A DNA stretch of 64,000 bases from Chloroflexota bacterium (GTDB lineage: Bacteria > Chloroflexota > Anaerolineae > Anaerolineales > UBA4823), in contig CP070764.1 in NCBI GenBank assembly GCA_020349245.1, forward strand, positions 3,729,379-3,793,378, written 5' to 3'. Every line of letters begins with the position of its first letter. Position 1 is the stretch's first letter. Both the position numbers and the translations under genes were made by a program. The notes below the pieces were generated by a model. That model was given only the letters and a program-made list of their open reading frames with translations, did no database searches and had not been told where the DNA came from. Below are positions 8,176 to 17,393 of the stretch, piece after piece.

Positions 8176-9387
8176 ATGAGCGATCCTATTAATTCTATTG
8201 CAGAATGGCTGCGGTCGATAATGTCTGGATGGGGATTATCAGAAGGTTTGATCACCGTGATCCTGGCAGTGGTTGGAGTCGTGATCTTGGCGACAACGGT
8301 GCTGGTGATTGATATCCTGTTGGTCTGGATCGAAAGAAAAATGGTTGCCAGGTTTCAGGATCGCTTGGGACCCAACCGGGTGGGTCCATTTGGGATTATT
8401 CAACCTATTGCAGATGTAATCAAATTGTTAATCAAGGAAGATATCTTACCGAACGGTGCGGATAAGTTCATCTTCAATCTTGCGCCAATTTTCGCGCTGG
8501 CATCTGTTCTATTATTGTGGGCTGTTGTTCCTTTTGCACCAACAGTTATCGGTGCGGATATCAATGTTGCCGTCCTGTATGTAGTCGGCATTGGTGCAGT
8601 GGGGACCTTGGGCATCATCATGGCTGGTTGGGCCTCCAATAATAAATATGCTTTGCTGGGGGCTTTCCGGACAGTAGCCCAGATGATCGCGTATGAAGTT
8701 CCCATGGTTATTGCCCTGCTAGTGCCCGTTCTGCTCGCCCGTTCAATGGGAATGCAGTCGATTGTCAATGCACAGAGTCCCTGGTACATACTCGTCGTCC
8801 CGCTAGCCGCAGTGATTTTATTCATTTCTTCCATCGCGGAGCTGGGCAGGACACCTTTTGATATCAGTGAGGCAGAATCAGAGATTGTTGCTGGATTTCA
8901 CATTGAATACACCGGGATGAAATTCGGATTGTTTTATGCGGGTGAACTGCTGCATGCCTTGACCGTATCCGCCTTGATCTCAACCCTGTTTTTAGGTGGA
9001 TGGCGAGGTCCGTTTGTTGATCAGTTGCCGATACTTGGGCCAGTTTACCTGTTCATTAAAGCTTTCCTTGTCTATTATCTAATCATGTGGGTACGCTATT
9101 CATTCCCGCGAGTTCGAATCGACCAGATGCTGGGTTTCAATTGGAAATTCTTGACGCCTCTCGCATTGTTACTGCTTATCGTTGTTGCCATCTTGGATAA
9201 ACTACTGGTTGGTACCTCTCAGGTGGTGTACGTCTTGGTGATGTTGGCAGCCAATTTAGCCATTGTTTGGGCCACTGTCCTCATCCTGCGTAGATATGCC
9301 CGTTTTGAGCGGAAGCGCATTGGGGAGGAAAGACCAGTCGCGGTTTCCCCGACCACTGAAAGAAACGAATTTGTGGGACAGGAGTGA
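8176..9387 (+). CDS. nuoH: NADH-quinone oxidoreductase subunit H
   Basis: This 403-residue membrane subunit forms much of the quinone chamber and links the peripheral arm to the proton-pumping antiporter subunits. Family signatures are RLGPNRVGPFG (about residues 61-71), the cytoplasmic loop around EVPMVIAL, and the acidic loop SSIAELGRTPFDISEAESE. It is slightly longer than the E. coli protein, owing to a charged C-terminal tail. Normally nuoI follows nuoH, but here nuoJ follows directly, so the iron-sulfur subunit has been lost from the cluster or moved. GGAG lies upstream of the ATG at 8176. Confidence 0.96.
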   Translation: MSDPINSIAEWLRSIMSGWGLSEGLITVILAVVGVVILATTVLVIDILLVWIERKMVARFQDRLGPNRVGPFGIIQPIADVIKLLIKEDILPNGADKFIFNLAPIFALASVLLLWAVVPFAPTVIGADINVAVLYVVGIGAVGTLGIIMAGWASNNKYALLGAFRTVAQMIAYEVPMVIALLVPVLLARSMGMQSIVNAQSPWYILVVPLAAVILFISSIAELGRTPFDISEAESEIVAGFHIEYTGMKFGLFYAGELLHALTVSALISTLFLGGWRGPFVDQLPILGPVYLFIKAFLVYYLIMWVRYSFPRVRIDQMLGFNWKFLTPLALLLLIVVAILDKLLVGTSQVVYVLVMLAANLAIVWATVLILRRYARFERKRIGEERPVAVSPTTERNEFVGQE

Positions 9388-9388
9388 G

Positions 9389-9904
9389 ATGATGACGGTT
9401 TTGCAAGTGATTTTCTTAATTACTGCGGTCGTGACGCTTGGGGCAGCTGTAATGGTCGTCACCGCTCGAAATCTGATCCACTCTGCCCTTTGGTTGATTC
9501 TCTCCTTATTTGGGGTTGCGGTGATGTATGGATTGCTGAATGCTACTTTCTTTACAGTGATCCAGGTGGTGATATATATCGGGGCGATCGCAATATTGAT
9601 GATATTTGCCATCATGTTGACCCGCCGGGTGATTCAAGATCCTGGGAGTAGCGTTAATAGAGGCTGGTGGTTAGCAGGGTTGATGTCACTGGTTCTGTTC
9701 ACAGCCTTGGTATGGATGTTCAGCACCTGGACTGGATTTCATACAACACTGCCTGAAATGCCCGCCGGTATTGACCCGATTGAATTATTAGGGACTGCTC
9801 TGGTATCTCCAAGTGGATATGTCATTCCCTTTGAAATCGCTTCAGTGTTACTCGTAGCTGCATTAATTGGCGCGGTAGTGGTGGCCTGGGAGAGAAAATC
9901 ATGA
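9389..9904 (+). CDS. nuoJ: NADH-quinone oxidoreductase subunit J
   Basis: This 171-residue, five-helix membrane subunit of complex I carries the conserved helix-3 region VIQVVIYIGAIAILMIFAIML, split here as VIQVVIYIG and AIAILMIFA. Longer readings that begin inside nuoH are rejected because AGGAG at 9380-9384 serves tandem ATG codons at 9389 and 9392; the second has better spacing. The stop overlaps the nuoK start by four bases (ATGA), which indicates translational coupling. Confidence 0.95.
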   Translation: MMTVLQVIFLITAVVTLGAAVMVVTARNLIHSALWLILSLFGVAVMYGLLNATFFTVIQVVIYIGAIAILMIFAIMLTRRVIQDPGSSVNRGWWLAGLMSLVLFTALVWMFSTWTGFHTTLPEMPAGIDPIELLGTALVSPSGYVIPFEIASVLLVAALIGAVVVAWERKS

Positions 9905-10209
9905 TCTCATTATCCTATTTTCTAGTTTTTTCCGCGGCTTTATTCTGTATCGGATTGTATGGGGTGTTAGCACGCAAGAATGCGATCGCGATTCTTATGG
10001 GAATCGAATTGATGTTGAATGCTGTGATAATCAACCTTATCGCCTTTTGGCGTTTTCGCGGCCCTGAGATGATCGCCGGTCAGGCTTTTGGGATCATTGT
10101 TTTTGCTGTTGCTGCGGCAGAGGTAGCCGTGGGTCTAGCTTTATTCATTGCCATATATCGCCGTCGAAACACGATCGCTGCTGACGAGATCGATCTTTTG
10201 AAATGGTGA
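9901..10209 (+). CDS. nuoK: NADH-quinone oxidoreductase subunit K
   Basis: This 102-residue subunit with three transmembrane helices is homologous to MrpC. The two membrane glutamates needed for proton transfer are visible in GIELMLNAVIIN (helix 2) and AAAEVAVGLALF (helix 3). It starts inside the nuoJ stop codon and is followed after 13 bases by nuoL. Confidence 0.96.
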   Translation: MISLSYFLVFSAALFCIGLYGVLARKNAIAILMGIELMLNAVIINLIAFWRFRGPEMIAGQAFGIIVFAVAAAEVAVGLALFIAIYRRRNTIAADEIDLLKW

Positions 10210-10222
10210 TAGGAGGAATTTA

Positions 10223-12394
10223 ATGGAATCATCGACACTTGTATGGCTGTTGCCTGCTCCTCCATTAGTTGCATTTTTCATAATCATGTTGTTGACCAAT
10301 CGCAGCAAGGGATTGAGTCACTTTCTTGGGGTTGGTGCAGCATTTCTTTCATTTGTTGGCAGCATGGCCATCGTTGTTTTGGCTCTTCAATCTGGGCACC
10401 TTGGGGAAGAGCCATTTACATCAGTCCTCAATTGGATTCCAACCGCAGACACATGGTTCCAGATCGGCGTCTGGGTAGATCCGCTAACGGTGGGGACGCT
10501 GTTCTTTGTGGCAATCACGATTTTGATGATCTTCATTTACAGTATTGGGTACCACAACTATGGACAGCCAAAGGGTGATCATGATGCACCTGGCCTGCCA
10601 CCTCATGGAGCGACTGTCGAGGATGAGCATGGACATAAACACAGGGTGCCTTCCATCGAACCGATGTATTCACGGTTTTTTGCATTTATATCTCTGTTTG
10701 CGTTTGGGATGTATGTCCTGGTGGTCTCCAATAACCTGCTGACCCTCTTTGTCGGCTGGGAGATCATGGGTTTATGCTCGTATCTGCTGATCGGATTTTG
10801 GTATGCCAAACCCTCGGCCAGGGCAGCGGCAATAAAGGCATTTTTGACTACCCGGGTCGGTGATGTGATTATGCTCCTCGGTCTGGCTTATTTGTACTCG
10901 TTGGCAGGCAGTTTAAGCTACGATGTGATCTTCTCGGAGGAGACACTCCACCTTCTGACCTCAACCAGTGCCCCCGTTTTAGGGGTTTCTGCCGCAGTGC
11001 TGATTGGCCTCTTCCTGTTCATTGGTACGATTGGAAAATCCGCTCAGTGGCCATTGCATGTCTGGTTACCAGATGCCATGGAAGGTCCCACCCCGGTTTC
11101 GGCGATGATCCATGCAGCCACAATGGTCTCAGCTGGTGTCTACCTGGTAGTCAGAGTTTTCCCGATCATCTCAGCGGGTATGGTCCATGGCGAGCCTACC
11201 GTGACGATGAATTTAATGGCTTTCATCGGTGCTTTCACTGGGCTCTTTGCTGCCACGATCGCGGTTGCCCAAAATGATATCAAACGGGTCCTGGCCTATT
11301 CAACCATATCGCAGCTGGGTTACATGATTGCCGCAATCGGTATCGGGGCATACGTTGCCGCAGCTTTTCACCTCTTTACCCACGCTTTCTTCAAAGCATT
11401 GTTGTTCTTGGGTTCTGGTTCAGTGATCCACGGCGTAGAGCATGGTGTGCTCCATACCGGCGAGGAGGTCGACCCCCAGAATATGTTCAACATGGGCGGG
11501 TTACGAAAGAAAATGCCGATCACATTCTGGACTTTTTTGATCGGTGGTTTTGCCCTATCAGGTTTCCCCTTTATCACTGCAGGATTCTGGTCCAAGGACG
11601 AAATCCTGGCTGATGCTTTTGCCCATTCGAGCTGGGCGGTGCTGATCGTCTTGGCATTGGCAGCCTTATTAACTGCCTTCTACACGATGCGCCAGATCAC
11701 GCTTACCTTCCTGGGAAAATCACGCACGGAGTCAGCCGAGCATGCGGTAGAGTCAAAGTGGACCATGACATTCCCCTTGGTCTTTCTGGCTGCGTTTGCA
11801 ATCATCGCTGGCTGGCCAGGTATCCCCGGTGATTTCCCAATTATCGGTGGGTTTATCCCAAATTTCATCCATGAATTTATCGGGGAGACTTTAGCTGAAC
11901 ATCCTGAGACGATTACATTCAATTGGATTCCTTTGTTGATTTCCTTGGCGGTTTCCCTGGGTGGATTATTCCTGGGCTGGCTCGTGTACAAGGATGTCCC
12001 GGCAGGTGCACCCGATCCTCTCGAGAAGCCTCTTGGTCCAATCTATCGTCTGTTGAAAAACAAGTATTACTTTGATGAGCTCTACGACTTGATTTTTGTG
12101 CGGCCTGCGTATTGGATGTCGCGTACCTTCACCTACCTTTGGCTTGATAGAAAGATCATCGATGGTGTCCTTCATACGGTATCCCGGGTGTCATTCTCTT
12201 TGGGCGGTTTATTGCGGAACTATATTGACAAACCGATCGTGAACGGCTTTGGTGATTTTGTTGGTGAAAGCGTGAAACGTCTCGGTAAATCGGCACGGTT
12301 TATCCAGACCGGTCGGATACAGCAATACATGGTAATGGCATTGATCATTGCTTTTGGCACACTGTTTTATTACCTGTTTATTTTGTCGCAGTAA
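10223..12394 (+). CDS. nuoL: NADH-quinone oxidoreductase subunit L, long lateral-helix form
   Basis: This 723-residue antiporter-like proton-pumping subunit has about 16 membrane helices. The helix-5 glutamate lies in GWEIMGLCSYLLIGF, and the helix-7 lysine region is GKSAQWPLHVWLPDAMEGPTPVSA (given here as GKSAQWPLHVWLP then DAMEGPTPVSA). It exceeds the E. coli protein by about 110 residues. Part of the excess is a His-rich loop near residues 115-150. The rest is in the C-terminal lateral-helix region (about 592-700), where the stretch between YDLIFVRP and the last helix is about 70 residues against roughly 40-48 in E. coli and Paracoccus. Such an extension would be needed to span an extra NuoM, and one is encoded downstream. 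AGGAGG precedes the start. Confidence 0.96.
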   Translation: MESSTLVWLLPAPPLVAFFIIMLLTNRSKGLSHFLGVGAAFLSFVGSMAIVVLALQSGHLGEEPFTSVLNWIPTADTWFQIGVWVDPLTVGTLFFVAITILMIFIYSIGYHNYGQPKGDHDAPGLPPHGATVEDEHGHKHRVPSIEPMYSRFFAFISLFAFGMYVLVVSNNLLTLFVGWEIMGLCSYLLIGFWYAKPSARAAAIKAFLTTRVGDVIMLLGLAYLYSLAGSLSYDVIFSEETLHLLTSTSAPVLGVSAAVLIGLFLFIGTIGKSAQWPLHVWLPDAMEGPTPVSAMIHAATMVSAGVYLVVRVFPIISAGMVHGEPTVTMNLMAFIGAFTGLFAATIAVAQNDIKRVLAYSTISQLGYMIAAIGIGAYVAAAFHLFTHAFFKALLFLGSGSVIHGVEHGVLHTGEEVDPQNMFNMGGLRKKMPITFWTFLIGGFALSGFPFITAGFWSKDEILADAFAHSSWAVLIVLALAALLTAFYTMRQITLTFLGKSRTESAEHAVESKWTMTFPLVFLAAFAIIAGWPGIPGDFPIIGGFIPNFIHEFIGETLAEHPETITFNWIPLLISLAVSLGGLFLGWLVYKDVPAGAPDPLEKPLGPIYRLLKNKYYFDELYDLIFVRPAYWMSRTFTYLWLDRKIIDGVLHTVSRVSFSLGGLLRNYIDKPIVNGFGDFVGESVKRLGKSARFIQTGRIQQYMVMALIIAFGTLFYYLFILSQ

Positions 12395-12458
12395 AGATTT
12401 GTTTGACTGGACGTAACTATATGGAAATTAATCCAAATCAAGGATGCAGGAGCTAAGA

Positions 12459-14015
12459 ATGGAATTCATCTTGAATTATCTGCTCAGCTTGATCCTTTTT
12501 ACCCCAGCGGCAGTTGCTATCTTGGTCCTTCTTTTGCCACGAGGAGAGGTGAAACTGCAGCGATGGGTAGCCTTCTTGGGAAGCCTAATTCCCTTGGCAT
12601 TATCTCTCGTCCTGTGGTTTAACTTCAAACCCGATCAGCCAGGGTTTCAATTCGAGGAGATGTACGTGTGGTATGCGCCGATCAATTCCTCATTCCACCT
12701 GGGGGTGGATGGGATCTCGTTGGTCATGGTAGTTCTCACCACACTACTCACTCCACTTGCTATTCTGGCATCCTACAGCATAAAGGAACGCGTCAAGGTG
12801 TATATGTTTTTCTTCTTGATGCTGGAAATGGGGATGCTGGGAGTTTTCCTCTCATTGGACCTGCTGATCTTCTTCGTTTTCTGGGAGCTCGGACTGGTTC
12901 CAATGTATTTCCTGATCAATCAATGGGGAAGTGAGAAAGGAGAGCGGGAAATCTGGGGGCGAAAAATCAAAGCACGTACTTATGCTTCCTTCAAATTCAT
13001 GATTTACACGATGGCAGGATCTTTGGGTTTGCTGCTGGCGATCCAGCTAATTGGCGTCGTGGCAGGCACATTTGATATGCCGGTTTTGTTCGAGCGTATG
13101 GGGAGTGTAGAGGGAACATTAATGGGGTTTCCTGTCAGCACGGTGAAAACCGTGGCATTCTGGGCGTTCGTTGTAGCCTTCGCGATCAAGGTGCCGGTCT
13201 GGCCATTCCATACCTGGTTGCCCGATGCTCACACGGAGGCACCAACTGCAGGTTCCATGATTCTGGCAGGTGTTTTGCTGAAACTGGGAGCCTACGGTTT
13301 TCTACGATTGGTCCTGCCGCTCTATCCAGATGAATCGAAGTATTTCGCCGCAGCTCTTGCCTTCCTGGCGACCATGGCGATCATTTTTGGGGCACTGGCT
13401 TCTTATGGTCAAAATGATTTCAAGCGGTTGGTGGCATATTCTTCTGTCAACCATATGGGTTTTGTGATCTTGGGTGTTGCTGCTGCCGCATTTGCGATAA
13501 ATTCTGAAAATGCAACCATAGCCCTGAATGGAGCGGTGTTGCAAATGTTTAACCACGGTCTGTCTGCGGCCGGGATGTTTTTCCTCGTGGGTGTGATATA
13601 TGAGCGCACACATACCCGCGATCTCAATGAATACGGGGGCTTATTCCCCCTAGTCCCTGTATATGGAGGCATCCTGATCTTTACTTCGATGGCTTCCCTG
13701 GGATTACCGGGATTGGGTGGCTTCATATCCGAATTTCTGGTGGTGCGAGGCGCATGGCCGATCTTCACCCTGTTCACAATTTTGAGCATGATTGGGCTTT
13801 TCTTCACCGGCGCCTACATTCTTAAGGGGATCAAGCAAGTTTTACATGGACCATTAAATGAGCGGTGGAAGGGACACATCAGTGAGATAAATGTCCGTGA
13901 AGCATTTGTCATCACCCCGTTGATGGTGCTTATGCTGCTGATCGGTATCTGGCCGGCGATGCTGCTGGATGTGATTAACCGGGCTGTGATGATGTTCTAT
14001 TCGCTCTATTCATGA
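12459..14015 (+). CDS. nuoM: NADH-quinone oxidoreductase subunit M, first copy
   Basis: This 518-residue, 14-helix antiporter-like subunit carries the pump glutamate in FFVFWELGLVPMYFLI, the helix-7 lysine segment VPVWPFHTWLPDAHTEAPT, and the KRLVAYSSVNHMG motif. The ATG at 12459 is chosen over one at 12444 because AGGAG at 12448-12452 has correct spacing for it and overlaps the earlier codon. A second nuoM follows within ten bases. The two proteins are clearly paralogous but not near-identical. Confidence 0.95.
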   Translation: MEFILNYLLSLILFTPAAVAILVLLLPRGEVKLQRWVAFLGSLIPLALSLVLWFNFKPDQPGFQFEEMYVWYAPINSSFHLGVDGISLVMVVLTTLLTPLAILASYSIKERVKVYMFFFLMLEMGMLGVFLSLDLLIFFVFWELGLVPMYFLINQWGSEKGEREIWGRKIKARTYASFKFMIYTMAGSLGLLLAIQLIGVVAGTFDMPVLFERMGSVEGTLMGFPVSTVKTVAFWAFVVAFAIKVPVWPFHTWLPDAHTEAPTAGSMILAGVLLKLGAYGFLRLVLPLYPDESKYFAAALAFLATMAIIFGALASYGQNDFKRLVAYSSVNHMGFVILGVAAAAFAINSENATIALNGAVLQMFNHGLSAAGMFFLVGVIYERTHTRDLNEYGGLFPLVPVYGGILIFTSMASLGLPGLGGFISEFLVVRGAWPIFTLFTILSMIGLFFTGAYILKGIKQVLHGPLNERWKGHISEINVREAFVITPLMVLMLLIGIWPAMLLDVINRAVMMFYSLYS

Positions 14016-14024
14016 TTGAGGTGA

Positions 14025-15500
14025 ATGATGGCATTCCCATTTCTTAGTGTAATCATTTTTACCCCTATCATCACCGGTGTTTTTCTCTTGTTAATTCCCG
14101 GTGAAAGGAAAACAGAAATCCGGATGACTGCCCTGGCAGCATCCCTGATCGCCTTGGCACTATCGACCTGGGTTTATTTCTCATACGATCCAGCCGTAGC
14201 TGGATACCAGTTCATTGAGAAATATGATTGGTTCCCAACTTTAGGCATCTCATACTATGTCGGTGTAGATGGGATGAGTGCTCCTTTGCTGATCTTGACT
14301 GGTATTGTCATGTTCACCGGTGTTTTGATCTCCTGGGGCATCGATGACAGGCCGCGAGAATTTTTCGCATTTCTATTCATCCTTGCATCAGGCGTTTTTG
14401 GGGTTTTTGCTTCTCTGGATTTATTTGGATTGATTTTCTTTTACGAAATCGCTGTATTTCCGATGTACCTGCTGATCGCCATCTGGGGTTGGAAGGTCAC
14501 CCGGGAGTACGCGGCGATGAAGTTGACTTTGTACCTATTCATCGGATCGGTCATCGCACTGGTTGGAATATTGGCGATGTATTTCTCCTCCGGCTTAAGC
14601 ACGTTTAACATGCTCACCTTGGAGACTGCCAATTTTTCGCCAGAGTTTCAAAGGTTCTGGTTCCCATTTGTGTTCTTTGGTTTTGCAGTCCTAGGTGGTA
14701 TATTCCCCTTCCATAACTGGAGTCCGGATGGCCACGTAGCTGCACCAACGGCGGTTTCGATGTTCCACGCGGGTGTGCTGATGAAGCTGGGCGCGTTTGC
14801 TGCCTTGCGGGTAGGGATTATGCTGCTTCCGGAGGGCGCTCGCTTCCATCTGCCCTGGATCATTGTCCTTACCTTAATCAATGTCGTCTACGGTGCATTC
14901 ATCGCCATGGTTCAATCCGATTTCAAATATGTTATCGGCTTCTCATCCGTATCCCATATGGGTCTGGTGTTGATGGGATTTGCCACCCTGAATGCCGATG
15001 GCATGTTGGGGGCAGGTGTGCAAATGTTTTCGCATGGCATTATGACAGCATTATTCTTCGCAGTCGTCGGCGTGATATACGATCGAGCCCATACCAGGGA
15101 GGTGCCTAAATTGGGCGGCTTCGCGGCGTTAATGCCAATCGTTGCTGGGGCGTTTATTGTCGGTGGTCTGGTTTCGATGGGTATGCCTGGATTCTCCGGG
15201 TTTGTCGCAGAATTCCCCATATTTATGGGTTTGTGGCGTTACCAGCCCTGGATCGCTATTATTGCCTCAATTTCGATCGTTATCACGGCTTCCTATATTA
15301 TCCGCATCATCGGCCGGGTATTTTTCGGAAAAATGCCAGAGGAGTTTGTCGGACATTTTGGTGATGCCACAGTCTTGGATAAAGTTGCCTTGGTTCTTTT
15401 AAGTGCGATTCTGATCGTGGTTGGTGTTTATCCAACGATCATGGTGACGATGGTTGAATCCGGCGTTGAGAACATATTGCGCCTGTTGGGAGGTGCTTAG
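14025..15500 (+). CDS. nuoM: NADH-quinone oxidoreductase subunit M, second copy
   Basis: This 491-residue antiporter-like paralogue of the preceding NuoM keeps the catalytic-type residues: glutamate in IFFYEIAVFPMYLLIAIWG, and the SDFKYVIGFSSVSHMG region. The helix-7 lysine position is less typical: the segment reads GIFPFHNWSPDGHVAAPT, with no obvious Lys just before it, so pumping by this copy may differ. GAGGTGA precedes ATGATG. It lies between nuoM and nuoN with near-zero spacing, so it is made as part of the same complex rather than being a stray Mrp gene. Confidence 0.93.
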   Translation: MMAFPFLSVIIFTPIITGVFLLLIPGERKTEIRMTALAASLIALALSTWVYFSYDPAVAGYQFIEKYDWFPTLGISYYVGVDGMSAPLLILTGIVMFTGVLISWGIDDRPREFFAFLFILASGVFGVFASLDLFGLIFFYEIAVFPMYLLIAIWGWKVTREYAAMKLTLYLFIGSVIALVGILAMYFSSGLSTFNMLTLETANFSPEFQRFWFPFVFFGFAVLGGIFPFHNWSPDGHVAAPTAVSMFHAGVLMKLGAFAALRVGIMLLPEGARFHLPWIIVLTLINVVYGAFIAMVQSDFKYVIGFSSVSHMGLVLMGFATLNADGMLGAGVQMFSHGIMTALFFAVVGVIYDRAHTREVPKLGGFAALMPIVAGAFIVGGLVSMGMPGFSGFVAEFPIFMGLWRYQPWIAIIASISIVITASYIIRIIGRVFFGKMPEEFVGHFGDATVLDKVALVLLSAILIVVGVYPTIMVTMVESGVENILRLLGGA

Positions 15501-16958
15501 GTGTTCAGTAGCATTGATAGCAACATGGTTCGTGCGATACTGCCAGAAATTGGTCTTGTGGTTCTTGGCCTGGTCGTATTGGTTTACGATTTAGCTGCCC
15601 GTCAGGAAGCAAAACGTGGATTAGGTTGGTTAACCGCTGGTGGAATCGCGGTGATTTTTATTTTGACTCTGCTATTCTCTCGACCTATCGAGCAATCCAT
15701 GTCCCTTTGGGGTGGAATGCTTCGCCATGATTGGTTGAGCTTTTCCTTTACCTTGCTTTTCCTGTTTGGTGCTGCAGCTACCAGTCTTTTTGCCATGGAA
15801 ATAAAAGATCTTGGTCAGCGAGGGGAGTTTTACCTGTTGTTGCTCGTCTCAACCATGGGCATGATGTTGATGGCCTCCTCAGCGAACCTGGTCATGCTGT
15901 TCTTGGCTGTAGAGACGACCTCCATCCCGCTTTATATCCTGGCAGGGTTTTATAAGCTAGATAATAAATCCACCGAATCCGGGTTTAAATACTTCCTGTT
16001 TGGGGCGATGACTTCTGCGGTCATGCTGTATGGTTTTAGCCTGATCTTTGGTTTCACAGGGACAACCGATATCTACGAAATCACCAAGTTGGTTAATACG
16101 GGTCAATTTTCCTTACCACTTGCTATCGGAACCCTCATCCTCGTAATGGTTGGATTTGGATTCAAGGTTTCTGTGGTCCCGTTTCACTTTTGGGCACCCG
16201 ATGTGTACGAGGGCGCCCCGACCCCGGTAGCAGGTTTTCTATCTACAGCTTCCAAGGCAGCGGGTTTTGCGGTCTTGATGAGAGTGCTCCTGACAGTGTA
16301 TGCAGACCCGGAGATCATCCCGTATTGGGTGATTGTTGTGGCTGCCTTGTCAGTCTTCTCGATGACGTTGGGTAATGCCTTGGCAATCCCTCAGAAGAAC
16401 ATCAAACGATTGTTGGCTTATTCATCGATCGCCCATGCTGGCTACGCTTTAATTGGCATTGCCTCACTGTCGGCGTTAGGTATTGCTTCCGTGGTGTTGT
16501 ACCTGGTAGTGTACGTGATTACGAACTTAACTGCCTTTGGTGTAGTGGCAGCTTTCTGGCGGGTTTCTGGTTCCGATGAGATTGCAGATTACGCTGCCTT
16601 GAGCCGACGCTCTCCCACCCTGGCAATTATTTTCCTGGTAGCTCTACTTTCTCTTGCAGGTATGCCGCCCCTCGGGGGCTTTGTTGCCAAATTCTTTGTG
16701 TTCGCTGCTGCGGTAAACGCGGGGTTGATTTGGTTGGCGATCATCGGAGTTTTGAATGCTATTGTGGGTCTCTACTACTACCTAGTAGTGTTAAAGGTTG
16801 TTTATCTTTTCCGCTCCGAGGAGGAGGATCAGCCAATTCCCCTGACACGTCCCTATGTATTAGCCCTTGCAGTCCTGACAATCAGTATTATTCTTCTGGG
16901 TACGTTATTTGGCCCCTGGGCAGAATGGTCATCGAGAGCTGCTGCGGCATTATTTTAA
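15501..16958 (+). CDS. nuoN: NADH-quinone oxidoreductase subunit N
   Basis: This 485-residue, 14-helix antiporter-like subunit contacts the K/J/A end of the membrane arm. Signatures are LFLAVETTSIPLYILAGF (helix 5 glutamate), VSVVPFHFWAPDVYEGAPTP and KRLLAYSSIAHAGYA. Translation begins at GTG 15501, immediately after the TAG of the second nuoM, with GGGAGG upstream. This is the last nuo gene in the window and is followed by a weak terminator. Confidence 0.96.
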   Translation: MFSSIDSNMVRAILPEIGLVVLGLVVLVYDLAARQEAKRGLGWLTAGGIAVIFILTLLFSRPIEQSMSLWGGMLRHDWLSFSFTLLFLFGAAATSLFAMEIKDLGQRGEFYLLLLVSTMGMMLMASSANLVMLFLAVETTSIPLYILAGFYKLDNKSTESGFKYFLFGAMTSAVMLYGFSLIFGFTGTTDIYEITKLVNTGQFSLPLAIGTLILVMVGFGFKVSVVPFHFWAPDVYEGAPTPVAGFLSTASKAAGFAVLMRVLLTVYADPEIIPYWVIVVAALSVFSMTLGNALAIPQKNIKRLLAYSSIAHAGYALIGIASLSALGIASVVLYLVVYVITNLTAFGVVAAFWRVSGSDEIADYAALSRRSPTLAIIFLVALLSLAGMPPLGGFVAKFFVFAAAVNAGLIWLAIIGVLNAIVGLYYYLVVLKVVYLFRSEEEDQPIPLTRPYVLALAVLTISIILLGTLFGPWAEWSSRAAAALF

Positions 16959-17005
16959 TGAATTTACCTGGTTACCTCATTATGGTCGCGAATCTGGCAT
17001 GTTCT

Positions 17006-17034
17006 GACAAAAAAAACTTTATTTGTCCTTTTTT
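17006..17034 (+). terminator. Probable terminator after nuoN
   Basis: GACAAA (17006-17011) pairs with TTTGTC (17022-17027) and is followed by CTTTTTT. The stem is short and AT-rich, but the T-run is good and the site lies between nuoN and the atp promoter. Confidence 0.5.
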
Positions 17035-17039
17035 GCACA

Positions 17040-17069
17040 TTGACGAGTGTAATCCCCATATGATAGAAT
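17040..17069 (+). promoter_or_regulatory. Probable sigma-70-type promoter for the atp genes
   Basis: A -35 TTGACG (17040-17045) and a -10 TAGAAT (17064-17069) are 18 bases apart. The expected start site is about 17076-17079, at or within three bases of the atpI ATG. No Shine-Dalgarno precedes that ATG, which fits a leaderless transcript. Confidence 0.6.
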
Positions 17070-17078
17070 CGGCGCGCC

Positions 17079-17393
17079 ATGAGCCAAACAGGTAGTTCGC
17101 CCGATAAGAAATCGGCTCTGCGCAAGCTCAACCTGACATTGGCAGCTGTTACTGGTCAAGTAGGTTGCCTGACAGTAATCATAATCTTAGTAGCATTTCT
17201 CGCTGGACGATGGTTGGACAGTCGATTTGAAAGCGACGCGCTGTTCACTGTCATACTCATGGTGGCAAGCGTACCTGTAACTTTGGTGGTCATGTTTTGG
17301 GTGGTGAGATCGGTCACCTCCCGCTTTGCGAAGCCATCCGCACAAAATTCTTTGGAAGATGAGGAGGGCAGAGATAGTGGAAAAACCCCGTAG
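17079..17393 (+). CDS. atpI: AtpI/AtpZ-family ATP synthase accessory membrane protein
   Basis: This 104-residue protein has two transmembrane helices (about residues 28-45 and 55-78) and a charged C-terminal tail. It sits directly before atpB, the usual place of the AtpZ/AtpI assembly or ion-supply factor. The sequence family is poorly conserved, so size, topology and position carry the call. The GRWLDSRF segment between the helices resembles the G-x-x-LD pattern of AtpZ. The ATG lies immediately after a promoter -10 element with no ribosome-binding site. The end overlaps atpB by 17 bases. Confidence 0.78.
   Translation: MSQTGSSPDKKSALRKLNLTLAAVTGQVGCLTVIIILVAFLAGRWLDSRFESDALFTVILMVASVPVTLVVMFWVVRSVTSRFAKPSAQNSLEDEEGRDSGKTP

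Noticed and set aside
9263..9388. N-terminal extension of nuoJ reading back into nuoH
   Set aside because: It lies inside the nuoH coding region, lacks NuoJ similarity, and a good AGGAG serves the ATGs at 9389/9392.
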